64,000 bases of DNA, taken from Chryseobacterium daeguense DSM 19388 (GTDB lineage: Bacteria; Bacteroidota; Bacteroidia; Flavobacteriales; Weeksellaceae). The notes beneath the pieces were generated by a model. That model was not told where the DNA came from and ran no database searches. It saw only the letters and a program-made list of their open reading frames with translations. Made by a program: the position numbers and the translations under genes. The stretch lies in contig NZ_AUMT01000001.1 in assembly GCF_000430825.1 (NCBI RefSeq), positions 118,497-182,496 of the forward strand. The letters are read 5' to 3'. Every line of letters begins with the position of its first letter. The stretch's first letter is position 1. This document shows positions 34,108 to 43,644 of the stretch, in pieces.

Positions 34108-36180
34108 TTAATATTTCAGCATTTCTTCAATTTTGGCGGAAAGCTTTTCTGCATTTGGAAGCATTTCTTTTTCCAAGACTAAGTTAATCGGAACGGCCGG
34201 AACATCCAGTGAACCCATTGTTTCTACAGGCGCATCAAGATATTGGAAGCAGTTTTTGGAAATTCTGTGTGCAAAGGCTTCTGCAAAGGAATTGTTTAAT
34301 TGTTCTTCAGTTAAAACAATGCATTTTCCATGAGCTTTTACCCTTTCAAAAACCAATTCTTCATCAAGTGGGATTAAGGTTCTTAGATCTATAACCTCAA
34401 CTCTTCCATTGAATTTTTTTGATGCTTCTTTTGCCCAGTAAACGCCCATTCCATAAGTTACAACCAATAAAGTTCTGCCTTTTTCGGTTTCTTCCTTATC
34501 TGCTTCAATGATTACTTTTCCTTTTCCGAAAGGTAAAATATAATCCTCTGCAGGTTCAATGGTTTTAGCATCTTCAGTTCCCGGAACTTTGCTCCAGTAA
34601 AGACCTTTATGTTCCAACATTATTACAGGATTCGGATCATAATAAGCGGCTTTTAAAAGTCCTTTGAAATCTGCGGCGTTGCTCGGGTAGGCAATTTTAA
34701 TCCCTTTAATATTGGCTAAAATACTTTCGACGCTTCCACTGTGGTAAGGTCCTCCACCGCCGTAAGCTCCGATTGGGACACGGATAATATTGCTGACAGG
34801 GAATTTACCCTGGCTCAGATAATTTGATTTTGAAATTTCCGTAATCAGCTGGTTGATTCCCGGATAAATGTAATCTGCAAACTGAACTTCCACAATCGGC
34901 TTTAATCCGACTGCACTCATTCCGGTTGTAGAACCGATAATGTAGGCTTCCTGAATGGCTGTATTGAAAACTCTTTTGCTTCCGAATTTTTTACCCAAGG
35001 TTACCGTTTCACGGAAAACCCCGCCGATTCTTTCACCAACATCCTGTCCGTATAATAATGCTTCGGGATGCTTCCACATCAATTCCTGAATAGCATGAAT
35101 CGCTGCGTCTACCATCACGATTTTTTCGCCGCCTTCCGGTTCGCGTGTTCCTATCTCTTCTGTAATTGGAGTAGGGGCAAAAACATGCTGCATTACCGTT
35201 TCAGGCTTCGGATCTTCTGCTTTTTGAGCTCTTTCGAATGCTTCTTCAGCTTCAATTCTTGCTTTTTTGGTAATCTGTTTTAATAATTCTTCATCAATTC
35301 CGGCATCAATTAATTGATTTCTAAGGATTTCTCCCGGATCTTTAGCTCTGTGTTTAGTTAAATCTTCTTCGTCTCGATAGAATTCTCTTCTTACTCCGGA
35401 AGTGTGATGGCCGATTAAAACTGTTTTTGCACAAACAACAAGTGGTTTTCTTTCATTTCGTACAAAATCAACAGCTTTTTTCATTACTTCAAAGCTTTCC
35501 ACAAAATCTGTTCCGTCTACTCTCATTCTGCTCAGTCCTGTGAATCCCGCTACAAAATCATAGGCATCACAGGTTCTGGCTTCTTCTTTGGTTACGGAAA
35601 TTCCCCATTCATTATCCTGAACAAGGAAAATAATAGGAAGCTGGTGCAAAGCTGCAAACTGAAGCGCCTCACTCACTTCACCTTCCGTTACGGAATTATC
35701 TCCAAGACTGCAGACTACTACAGGATTATTTTCAAATTGCTGTAAATTAAAATCCTGAATATATTTTATTCCCTGAGCAACACCGGTAGTAGGAATGGTC
35801 TGCATTCCGGTTGCTGAGCTCTGGTGAATGATTTTTGGCTTATTTTCGTCCCTGCTGGAAGGGTGAGAGTAATATGATCTTCCTCCTGAGAAAGGATCGT
35901 CGGCTTTTGCTAATAACTGAAGCATGAGTTCATAAGGTTCAAAGCCAATTCCTAAAAGAATGCTCTCGTCTCTGTAATAAGGAGAAACCCAGTCTTCTTT
36001 TTTTAATTGGTAAGCGGTTGCCAGCTGAATGGCTTCGTGGCCTCTTGATGTGCTATGAACGTATTTGGTAACATTTCTGTTTTCTTCATAAATGTCTGCC
36101 ATTGCTTTTGCAAGCATCATGTGATTAAAAGCTTTAAGCAAAATATCCTGAGAAACTTTCTCGTGAAGTGTATTTTCCAT
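34108..36180 (-). CDS. Fused E1 alpha-beta of a branched-chain-type 2-oxoacid dehydrogenase
   Basis: Thiamine-diphosphate-dependent decarboxylase component of a 2-oxoacid dehydrogenase complex, probably acting on branched-chain 2-oxoacids. The 690-residue protein joins an E1-alpha part (about 1-325; TPP motif GDNSVTEGEVSEALQFAAL ending near QDNEWGIS) to an E1-beta part (about 340-690; LLYGQDVGERIGGVFRETV, PYHSGSVESILANIKGIKI, VEVIDLRTLIPLDEE). The ATG at 36180 is better than an upstream in-frame TTG. E2 and E3 genes are not in the window. Single-gene unit with terminators on both sides. Confidence 0.92.
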   Translation of the reverse strand: MENTLHEKVSQDILLKAFNHMMLAKAMADIYEENRNVTKYVHSTSRGHEAIQLATAYQLKKEDWVSPYYRDESILLGIGFEPYELMLQLLAKADDPFSGGRSYYSHPSSRDENKPKIIHQSSATGMQTIPTTGVAQGIKYIQDFNLQQFENNPVVVCSLGDNSVTEGEVSEALQFAALHQLPIIFLVQDNEWGISVTKEEARTCDAYDFVAGFTGLSRMRVDGTDFVESFEVMKKAVDFVRNERKPLVVCAKTVLIGHHTSGVRREFYRDEEDLTKHRAKDPGEILRNQLIDAGIDEELLKQITKKARIEAEEAFERAQKAEDPKPETVMQHVFAPTPITEEIGTREPEGGEKIVMVDAAIHAIQELMWKHPEALLYGQDVGERIGGVFRETVTLGKKFGSKRVFNTAIQEAYIIGSTTGMSAVGLKPIVEVQFADYIYPGINQLITEISKSNYLSQGKFPVSNIIRVPIGAYGGGGPYHSGSVESILANIKGIKIAYPSNAADFKGLLKAAYYDPNPVIMLEHKGLYWSKVPGTEDAKTIEPAEDYILPFGKGKVIIEADKEETEKGRTLLVVTYGMGVYWAKEASKKFNGRVEVIDLRTLIPLDEELVFERVKAHGKCIVLTEEQLNNSFAEAFAHRISKNCFQYLDAPVETMGSLDVPAVPINLVLEKEMLPNAEKLSAKIEEMLKY

Positions 36181-36204
36181 AGAAAGCAAAGATAAGCAAA
36201 AAAC

Positions 36205-36230
36205 AAAACACTAACAACTGTTAGTGTTTT
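36205..36230 (-). terminator. Terminator of the subtilisin-like protease gene
   Basis: Perfect 11-bp stem AAAACACTAAC/GTTAGTGTTTT with loop AACT; on the minus strand it is followed by a T-rich run. Confidence 0.88.
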
Positions 36231-36254
36231 GCAATAAATTATTTAAGAATTCCC

Positions 36255-38369
36255 CTATTCTTTTATCACTTTTTTGGAAATTACCTCTTTGTCTGTTTTT
36301 ACTTCAACGATATAAATTCCTTTAGGGTAAGATGATAGATCAATGCTTGCTTCGTCACTGTTCACTGTTCCGGTCTGTAGTTTTTTACCAGTCAGCTCAT
36401 ACACAGTGAAAGTGCTTTTCTTAGGAGCTTTCAATACTTTTACAAAATCTTTTGTAATGGTAGGAGCAATGGCCAGGCTGTTTTTAACAGTGTCATTAGT
36501 ACCTAATATCTCCTGAGAATATCCCGTAACCATGATTGAATAGTTTTGAGGAGCACCTGCACCGCTGTTATTAACAAGGTTTCCTTTATTGGTTATTTCA
36601 ATTCTGTAGTTTCGGCCTGCTGTAGGAGCTTCTATCACAACCTGTTCTACGTTATCAACGGTGTTGTCACCCTTTGTAGCAGGAGTCATTGGTGCATTGG
36701 CATTCAGTTTCCAAGGATAATAAACTGTATTGTTTACAGTATCAATGATTCTTACATCCAGGTCATTAACCAGTCTTGAAGCTCTATTGTTGTATGCCTG
36801 CGCCCAGGTAAGGTTAGATGGGATAACATAAGCAGGATCAATCCATGAAACAGTAACCTTTAAAGGCTCGGTACCTGATGCTGTTACTGTTTTTTTATTG
36901 TTGGTACCATTATTTAAGGTTTCATTATTAAAGATAACGGTGTTATTGGACTTTCCTACCAATAATTCAGCGCCCTTTTTAGAGTTTATATATCCCCATC
37001 CGTTCCATGGATCAGGGCCTACAGTTCCTGCTTCAGAAGCGGAATGGATCATAAGGGTTTTTGCTGAAGCGGCATTAAGCTCAAGAGTAGGGAATAGCTG
37101 TTTGTACACCTGCATCCAAACACCTATAATACCCGTTACTATTGGTCCGGAATATGATGTTCCACTCCCTGTACTTATTAAATTGCTTCCTGTTGTATTT
37201 TCAGCTGTAGAAGCATGTGTTACGTTGGTTCCGGTGGTGATGATATCTGGTTTAATTCCTCCGTCATCTCTTGGTCCTGCGCTGCTATAGTCGGATTTTA
37301 TAACGTCGGCTGCTGAGGCATATCTCTTATCTGCTGCGGTAAGTATGTCTGATGCACCTACTACTATAATATTTTTAGCCAGTGAACCTGGTCCTATACA
37401 GTCATACCCTTGTGCGCAATTATTTTGCGGAATAACATCGGTAGCAGAGAATTGTACTAAATTACCAGTTGCATTCTCATAATATTTAGGCATTGTATTT
37501 CCAGTAGGGCCCATTCCATATGAGTTTCCTGCAGATTTTACAATAACATATGATGGATTAATGTATACTATATTGTCATAGTTTTGGTCATTATAAAGAT
37601 AAGTTCCCTGTACGTCGAAACTTGTATTTGGACTTGTAAAATCACCATTCCAAACCCATGCATCTGTACCATTGATGTATGAGTAATCCCATCCAGTATT
37701 TGTTCCGTAAGAGTGGTTGGATATTTTTGGCTGGGCAATAAGTATTTTTTCAAATACATTACTTGAAGCAGTATTGCCGGGTAGTACAGTGGTTGCAAAT
37801 GAATAATTATCAAATGTTGCATTCTGTGCTATACCTCTGAAATTAGTAACTCTGGTAGTACCATTAGGAAATGTTAAAGTATAAGGATAATCTTTTGCAC
37901 CAATAAAACCTGTTACGGCTGTAGCGTGTGCACTGTAGTTCATGGTGGAAGCTTCCTTATTGTTTACTTTATTTGGGATATTGTTAAAAAAAACATGCCC
38001 CTGGAAAGCTCTTCCTCCATCAAAAACTGTATATTTAATGTTTTCACCATTAAAAGAACCAGTTAAGCCGGAAATTGTTCCATTTTGAAGATAATCTGCA
38101 TTAGAGTTTTTTATTTGATCCAAATCATCAGCTTCAAGAAAGTAAGGTTGTCCGGAGGGATAAAAACCAGCTAGGAGGCTGCGTTCTTTTTCAATCTCTT
38201 TTTCAATTTCTGGAGTTCTTTGAGATCTGTAACGTTTTGCCGCATAAGATTCAAACCTTTGATTGTTTTCCTGGGTTTGTTTACGGAACTCTCTCATTAA
38301 GTCATCATTTTTCTGCGCACTAAAAATTGTAAAAGCTAAAGTGCTTACAAGAAGTAACTGTTTCTTCAT
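36255..38369 (-). CDS. Secreted S8 (subtilisin-like) peptidase with T9SS sorting domain
   Basis: Secreted serine protease of about 704 residues. The start is the ATG at 38369, which opens the signal peptide MKKQLLLVSTLAFTIFSAQ; an upstream in-frame start would put 14 residues in front of it. The catalytic triad motifs are Asp in YTVFDGGRAF, His in NYSAHATAVTG and Ser in GSGTSYSGPIVTG. A beta-rich domain follows (about 470-620). The last 80 residues are a T9SS type A sorting domain (KVLKAPKKSTFTVYELTGKK ... YPKGIYIVEV ... KKVIKE), which directs secretion through the outer membrane. A CAAATATA sequence (TATATTTG on the minus strand, 38389-38396) is the likely promoter box. Confidence 0.93.
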   Translation of the reverse strand: MKKQLLLVSTLAFTIFSAQKNDDLMREFRKQTQENNQRFESYAAKRYRSQRTPEIEKEIEKERSLLAGFYPSGQPYFLEADDLDQIKNSNADYLQNGTISGLTGSFNGENIKYTVFDGGRAFQGHVFFNNIPNKVNNKEASTMNYSAHATAVTGFIGAKDYPYTLTFPNGTTRVTNFRGIAQNATFDNYSFATTVLPGNTASSNVFEKILIAQPKISNHSYGTNTGWDYSYINGTDAWVWNGDFTSPNTSFDVQGTYLYNDQNYDNIVYINPSYVIVKSAGNSYGMGPTGNTMPKYYENATGNLVQFSATDVIPQNNCAQGYDCIGPGSLAKNIIVVGASDILTAADKRYASAADVIKSDYSSAGPRDDGGIKPDIITTGTNVTHASTAENTTGSNLISTGSGTSYSGPIVTGIIGVWMQVYKQLFPTLELNAASAKTLMIHSASEAGTVGPDPWNGWGYINSKKGAELLVGKSNNTVIFNNETLNNGTNNKKTVTASGTEPLKVTVSWIDPAYVIPSNLTWAQAYNNRASRLVNDLDVRIIDTVNNTVYYPWKLNANAPMTPATKGDNTVDNVEQVVIEAPTAGRNYRIEITNKGNLVNNSGAGAPQNYSIMVTGYSQEILGTNDTVKNSLAIAPTITKDFVKVLKAPKKSTFTVYELTGKKLQTGTVNSDEASIDLSSYPKGIYIVEVKTDKEVISKKVIKE

Positions 38370-38388
38370 AATTTGTAAAAAATTTTGA

Positions 38389-38396
38389 CAAATATA
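38389..38396 (-). promoter_or_regulatory. Promoter -7 box of the S8 protease gene
   Basis: TATATTTG on the minus strand, 19 bases before the ATG; no -33 TTG evident. Confidence 0.5.
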
Positions 38397-38618
38397 TATT
38401 AAAATTAGCATTAATTTGATTTATGTTTAATGAAAATGGCATATTGTTGATTTTTTAATTTATTTTATACGCTTTTAATAAAAATTATTTATTAGAAATA
38501 ATTAATTTGATTAAATTTTTAAACTATAAAAACAGTGATAGCTTTTGTTAAATTTAAAAATGATATCAAAAAATGCAGTAATTTTACCTTTCTTTTTATT
38601 AAAGCTGAAAAATTATAA

Positions 38619-41600
38619 ATGTATTTAGTTTTTGACACAGAAACCACGGGTTTACCAAAGAATTTCAACGCACCGCTTTCAGACTCAGATAACTGGCCCA
38701 GAATGGTCCAGATTGCATGGCAGCTGCATGATGATGACGGGAGATTGATTGAGAATCAGGATTATATTATAAAACCTGAAGGGTATGATATTCCCTTCAA
38801 CGCCGCAAGGATTCACGGGATAACCACAAAAATTGCCAATGAAGAAGGCCGGGATCTGCAGGAAGTTTTGGAAGAATTTGCTGCTGTACTGGAAAGAGTG
38901 AGAGTGGTTTCCGGACATAATGTAGAGTTTGATTATAATATTGTAGGAGCAGAATTTTTCAGAAAAAATATTAAAGACAACCTTCAGGAAAAACCTAAGG
39001 CTGATACCATGATCCTGGGAACAGACTATTGCCAGCTTGGAGGTGGAAAAAACGGAAGATACAAATCTCCGAAACTGGAAGAGCTTTACGAAAAGCTGTA
39101 CGGCAATAAATTTGACGAGGCTCACAATGCAGCAGCCGACGTGAATGCAACGGCTCAGGTTTTCTTCGAAATGATGAGAATCGGGGTGATTCCGGCGGAA
39201 GTTTTGAAAATTTCTGAAGATCAGCTTACCTACTTTAAAACGCTGTACCCGGATCCTATTAAGCCTTTCAGTATCGTTATCAGAAGGCAGGTTGCGGATT
39301 TTCACAATAAGAAAAAGCAGCAGGATTTCGGAAGCATTGATGAAATTGATCTTGGAAAATATTTCAACTTCGATAATCACAGTGTTTTCTCGACACTTAC
39401 TGCCACTTCCAGCATCAATGATCTGATTAAAAAAGCAACAGAAGATAATTTTCCGGCCGTAGGAATGGTGGATTTGGGAAATATGATGGGAGCTTTCAAG
39501 TTTGTTTCGGCGGTGGAAGGAGCTAATGGAGACCGGGCGAAAAAGCATAAAGAATACATGGCAAAAAAGCAGGAAGCGGAAGAAAACGGAACAGAATTTA
39601 CTGAAGCGGAACCGTCTTCTGAGCCTTTAATTCCCGTTGTAGGCTGCGAATTTTATATTTCAGACCGCTATGAGCAGAAGCAGTTTACCAAAGATGATCC
39701 GGACAGGAGAACACAGGTTGTGCTTCTGGCAAAAGATTTTAACGGATATAAAAATTTAGCAAAGCTTTCCAGTATAGGCTTTTTGAAAGGTTTTTATTTT
39801 GGAGTTCCGAGGATTAGCCGTGAGTTGATTGCGCAATATAAAGAAGGTGTAATTGCTTTAACCTCAGGGATTAATGGTGATATTCCCGATGCTATTTTAA
39901 ATACCGGCGAACAGAAAGGGGAGGAGCTTTTCAAATGGTGGAAAGAAACTTTCGGAGATGATTTTTATGTTCAGATCCAGAATCACAAATTACCGGAAGA
40001 AGAGCATTTAAATGATGTTTTATTGCACTTTGCAGATAAATATAATGTTAAAATACTAGCACAGAACGAAACTTTTTATACCAATAAAGACGATTCCAAT
40101 ATTCAGGATATCGTAAGCTGTATCAAAGATGGCGAGAAACTGTCAACGCCAGTTGGTAAAGGCTTCGGAAAGAGAAGAGGACTTGCTACCGGAGAATATT
40201 ATATCAAAAATTCAGATGAAATAAAAGAAGCTTTCCTTGCATATCCAGATGCTTTTGAAGCGTACGAAGAATTTTTTGCGAAATTCAAGCCTTATACTCT
40301 TAAAAGGGACGTTCTTCTACCGAAATTCGATATTCCTGCCGAATTTATCCATGCGGAAGATGAGGTTGATGGCGGCAAGCGCGGTGAGATGGCCTATCTT
40401 ACTTATTTAACCTATGAAGGGGCAAAAAGAAGGTATGCTGAAATCACCGATGAAATAAAAGAACGACTTGATTTCGAGCTTGAAGTAATTGCCAATACAG
40501 GTTATCCCGGCTATTTCCTTATTGTACAGGATTTCTGTAATGAAGCCCGTAAAATGGGAGTATGGGTAGGTCCCGGAAGGGGTTCGGCGGCAGGTTCCGC
40601 GGTAGCTTACTGTATCGGGATTACCAATGTGGATCCTATTAAATATGATCTCCTTTTCGAGAGATTCCTGAATCCGGAAAGGGTTTCCATGCCGGATATT
40701 GATATTGACTTTGATGATGAAGGGCGTGATAAAATTATCAAGTGGGTAATTGATAAATACGGACAAAATCAGGTAGCGCAGATCATTACTTACTCTGTTC
40801 TCGGAGGAAAATCAGCGATTAAAGATGCCGGAAGGGTTTTGGATGTTCCGATTCCTGATACCAATAATATTGCGAAGCTTGTCCCTTCCACACCAGGGAT
40901 GAACATTGCCAAAGCTTTAACAAAATATGATAAATTAAGGCCAGAAGAACAGATGCTCGTTGATGAAATGAGATTCGTTCTGGATAGTCCCACAGATCCG
41001 CGTCACGATGTACTGGCGAGTGCCAGAAAAATGGAAGGCTGCATCCGGAATACCGGGATTCACGCGTGTGGAGTGATCATCACTCCGGAAGATGTGAGTA
41101 ACCTGGTTCCTGTAACCATTGCTGCGAAAGATGCAGATATTTTAGTGTCTCAGTTTGATAACTCTGTTGCTGAAAGTGCAGGTCTTCTTAAGATGGACTT
41201 TCTTGGGTTAAGGACTTTGACTATTATTAAAGATGCGTTAAAACTTGTTAAAGCCAGACATGGTGTTGATATTGATCCGGATTTGATTCCATTGGATGAT
41301 AATAAAACGTATCAGTTATTTAAAGAAGGAAGAACGGTAGGGATTTTCCAATATGAAAGTCCCGGAATGCAAAAGTATATGAGGGAGCTTAAGCCAACTG
41401 TTTTTGCCGATCTTATTGCCATGAACGCGCTTTACCGTCCGGGGCCTATTAAATATATCCCGAATTTCATTAACAGAAAACACGGAATAGAAGAAATTGT
41501 TTATGATTTACCGGAAACGGAAGAATATTTAAAGGAAACTTACGGAATTACCGTTTATCAGGAGCAGGTAATGCTTTTATCTCAAAAACTGGCCAATTTT

Positions 41601-43292
41601 ACCAAAGGTGAAGCCGATACGCTGAGAAAAGCGATGGGTAAAAAGCAGATCGATGTTCTTAATAAGATGTATCCTAAATTCATTGAAGGAGGAAGACAAA
41701 ATAACCTGGATGAAGAAAGGCTGGAAAAAATCTGGAACGATTGGAAAGCGTTTGCGGAGTATGCCTTCAACAAATCTCACTCCACCTGCTACGCCTTTAT
41801 TGCTTATCAGACAGCATTTTTAAAGGCAAATTATCCTGCGGAATATATGGCGAGTGTGATGAGTAATAACATTAACAATACCGACTCAATCACCATGTTC
41901 ATGGAAGATTGTAAAAGTATTGGCGTTGATGTTTTGGGTCCTGATGTAAATGAATCTCAATACAAATTCTCCGTAAACGAAAAAGGCCAGATCCGTTTTG
42001 GGTTAGGTGCGATAAAAGGTATCGGAGAAGGGCCGAGCGAAGCGATTACAAAGGAGAGGGCTAATGGTAGATTTAAAAATATTTATGATTTCTTTGAAAG
42101 GATTCCGCCTTCCCAGATGAACAAAAGGGTAGCGGAAAGTTTAGTGTTAGCGGGAGCTTTCGATGAGTTGGACAATTTCCACAGAGGACAGTATTTTGAT
42201 ATTGATATGGCCGGAAGAACCAATCTTGAGCGTCTGATAAGATACGGGCAAAGCTTCCAGGAAAGTAAAAATGAGATGGAAAACTCCCTTTTTGCAGATT
42301 TTGCTGAAGAAGTTCAGATCGAGCAGCCGAAATTGGCACCATGCCCGGAGTGGCCGAATATGCACAAGCTTAATAAAGAAAAAGAAATCATTGGGTTCTA
42401 CCTTTCTGCGCACCCGCTGGATGAATTCAAATATCAGTTTCAGTTCATGCAGGGGCAGCTTTCTAAAAAAGCCGTGCTGGAAAAGGATGAAGAAGCAAAA
42501 GTGGTGGTGGATGAAGTGCCTATTTTAGAAAAGGATGTGGTAGAAGATGTGGCTGACCTGGTAGAAATTGTTTCTGATGATATTATTGCGGGTGAAGAGG
42601 AAGAGATTATAGAAGAAATCACAAAAAAAGCAGAACCAAAAGGAGTTTTCCAATTCCTGAACCTTGATGAGGTGGATGCTTACAAAGACCAGGCGTTTGC
42701 CAATAAGCAGGAAGAGCTTTTCGAAGAAAAGAAGAAAGACTGGAAAACCATACAGAAAGAAAGAGAAAATGGTGGCGGCGGAAAAGAATATACTGTAGCC
42801 GGACTTATTACGGAATACAGGGTTCAGGATGGTTTCCGAAGCGGTGAAAAAGTGGCCTTCGTGACACTTGAGGACTATTCCGGGTCATATTCTTTCCGAT
42901 TGGGAGACCGGGATTATATGAGGTTGAAGGAAAAGCTTGAAGTGCAGCGTTTTGTTATTTTTAAAATAAAATTTGCCCAGGTGAAAGACGGGCGTGTATT
43001 TGTAAATGTAGTAGACGTAATTGAGCTTCAGGAGGCTTTTGAAAGGTTTGCAAAAAGCATTTCTCTGGTAATGGATGTGATGGATTTCAGGCCGGAAGAT
43101 CTTGCATTCTTCAGAAATGTTCTGGAAAAAAATCAGGGCAGCCAGAAACTTAAATTTTATATTAAAAATAATGATGACGAATCACATGTGGAGCATCTTG
43201 AGGTGCAGTCCATGAAACATTCAGTCAATTTGAGTGGTGAATTGATTAAAGAAATTCAGTTGCTTAATAAATATGAGTTTTATTTAAACTAA
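38619..43292 (+). CDS. dnaE: DNA polymerase III alpha subunit with N-terminal DEDDh exonuclease
   Basis: Main replicative polymerase, 1557 residues. Residues 1-185 are a proofreading exonuclease of the DnaQ/epsilon type: Asp6 and Glu8 in FDTETTG, SGHNVEFDYN near 98-107, and His169/Asp174 in HNAAADV. A PHP domain follows (about 250-450), with several metal ligands replaced (HSVFS at 254, VDLGNMMGA near 284). The polymerase core has GPGRGSAAGS (about 652) and the catalytic PDIDIDFDDEGRD (about 690). After a tandem HhH region (about 1150) comes an acidic linker containing QEELF (about 1364, a possible sliding-clamp motif) and an OB fold (from about 1389). Single gene with terminator. Confidence 0.96.
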   Translation: MYLVFDTETTGLPKNFNAPLSDSDNWPRMVQIAWQLHDDDGRLIENQDYIIKPEGYDIPFNAARIHGITTKIANEEGRDLQEVLEEFAAVLERVRVVSGHNVEFDYNIVGAEFFRKNIKDNLQEKPKADTMILGTDYCQLGGGKNGRYKSPKLEELYEKLYGNKFDEAHNAAADVNATAQVFFEMMRIGVIPAEVLKISEDQLTYFKTLYPDPIKPFSIVIRRQVADFHNKKKQQDFGSIDEIDLGKYFNFDNHSVFSTLTATSSINDLIKKATEDNFPAVGMVDLGNMMGAFKFVSAVEGANGDRAKKHKEYMAKKQEAEENGTEFTEAEPSSEPLIPVVGCEFYISDRYEQKQFTKDDPDRRTQVVLLAKDFNGYKNLAKLSSIGFLKGFYFGVPRISRELIAQYKEGVIALTSGINGDIPDAILNTGEQKGEELFKWWKETFGDDFYVQIQNHKLPEEEHLNDVLLHFADKYNVKILAQNETFYTNKDDSNIQDIVSCIKDGEKLSTPVGKGFGKRRGLATGEYYIKNSDEIKEAFLAYPDAFEAYEEFFAKFKPYTLKRDVLLPKFDIPAEFIHAEDEVDGGKRGEMAYLTYLTYEGAKRRYAEITDEIKERLDFELEVIANTGYPGYFLIVQDFCNEARKMGVWVGPGRGSAAGSAVAYCIGITNVDPIKYDLLFERFLNPERVSMPDIDIDFDDEGRDKIIKWVIDKYGQNQVAQIITYSVLGGKSAIKDAGRVLDVPIPDTNNIAKLVPSTPGMNIAKALTKYDKLRPEEQMLVDEMRFVLDSPTDPRHDVLASARKMEGCIRNTGIHACGVIITPEDVSNLVPVTIAAKDADILVSQFDNSVAESAGLLKMDFLGLRTLTIIKDALKLVKARHGVDIDPDLIPLDDNKTYQLFKEGRTVGIFQYESPGMQKYMRELKPTVFADLIAMNALYRPGPIKYIPNFINRKHGIEEIVYDLPETEEYLKETYGITVYQEQVMLLSQKLANFTKGEADTLRKAMGKKQIDVLNKMYPKFIEGGRQNNLDEERLEKIWNDWKAFAEYAFNKSHSTCYAFIAYQTAFLKANYPAEYMASVMSNNINNTDSITMFMEDCKSIGVDVLGPDVNESQYKFSVNEKGQIRFGLGAIKGIGEGPSEAITKERANGRFKNIYDFFERIPPSQMNKRVAESLVLAGAFDELDNFHRGQYFDIDMAGRTNLERLIRYGQSFQESKNEMENSLFADFAEEVQIEQPKLAPCPEWPNMHKLNKEKEIIGFYLSAHPLDEFKYQFQFMQGQLSKKAVLEKDEEAKVVVDEVPILEKDVVEDVADLVEIVSDDIIAGEEEEIIEEITKKAEPKGVFQFLNLDEVDAYKDQAFANKQEELFEEKKKDWKTIQKERENGGGGKEYTVAGLITEYRVQDGFRSGEKVAFVTLEDYSGSYSFRLGDRDYMRLKEKLEVQRFVIFKIKFAQVKDGRVFVNVVDVIELQEAFERFAKSISLVMDVMDFRPEDLAFFRNVLEKNQGSQKLKFYIKNNDDESHVEHLEVQSMKHSVNLSGELIKEIQLLNKYEFYLN

Positions 43293-43644
43293 AAAAGGGA
43301 ATTATTTTCTTTTATAAATGATAAAAAGTGGCTTTTAAGTCACTTTTTTTATTTTGAATTATTTTAAATTAATTAAGTAATATGGAGTAAATAATGATGG
43401 TGAAGTTATTCTGAAATGTATAAAATGTGGTATCATAAAAGTAGAGTTATTTTGTAAATATTTGATTTTTAATTCATTGAAAATTATCAATATTTTGTGA
43501 TTTATATAACTTAACCAATATAAATATGATCTTTTATTAATCAAACGTTTATTTTATTAAGTTATTGTTAATTATTTTTTAATATTTGTTAATTTTATTT
43601 AATAATTTTTTTACATTTACTCCCTAATTTAATTTTTACTAAGT
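43293..43644. other. AT-rich spacer between dnaE and the first T9SS adhesin gene
   Basis: Contains the dnaE terminator at 43324-43350 and then about 290 very AT-rich bases without a gene. TACATTTA just before 43625 is one base off the TAnnTTTG box and may be the promoter of the gene at 43645. Confidence 0.6.
43324..43350 (+). terminator. Terminator of dnaE
   Basis: Stem AAGTGGCTT/AAGTCACTT (one G-T pair) with a short loop and a run of seven T. Confidence 0.8.

Noticed and set aside
36181..36189. TTG start three codons upstream in the E1 gene
   Set aside because: The ATG at 36180 gives a normal N-terminus; the TTG has no supporting signal.
38685..39548. Long minus-strand open frame opposite dnaE
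   Set aside because: Antisense to a strongly supported gene, with no family features of its own; such frames are common opposite long coding regions.
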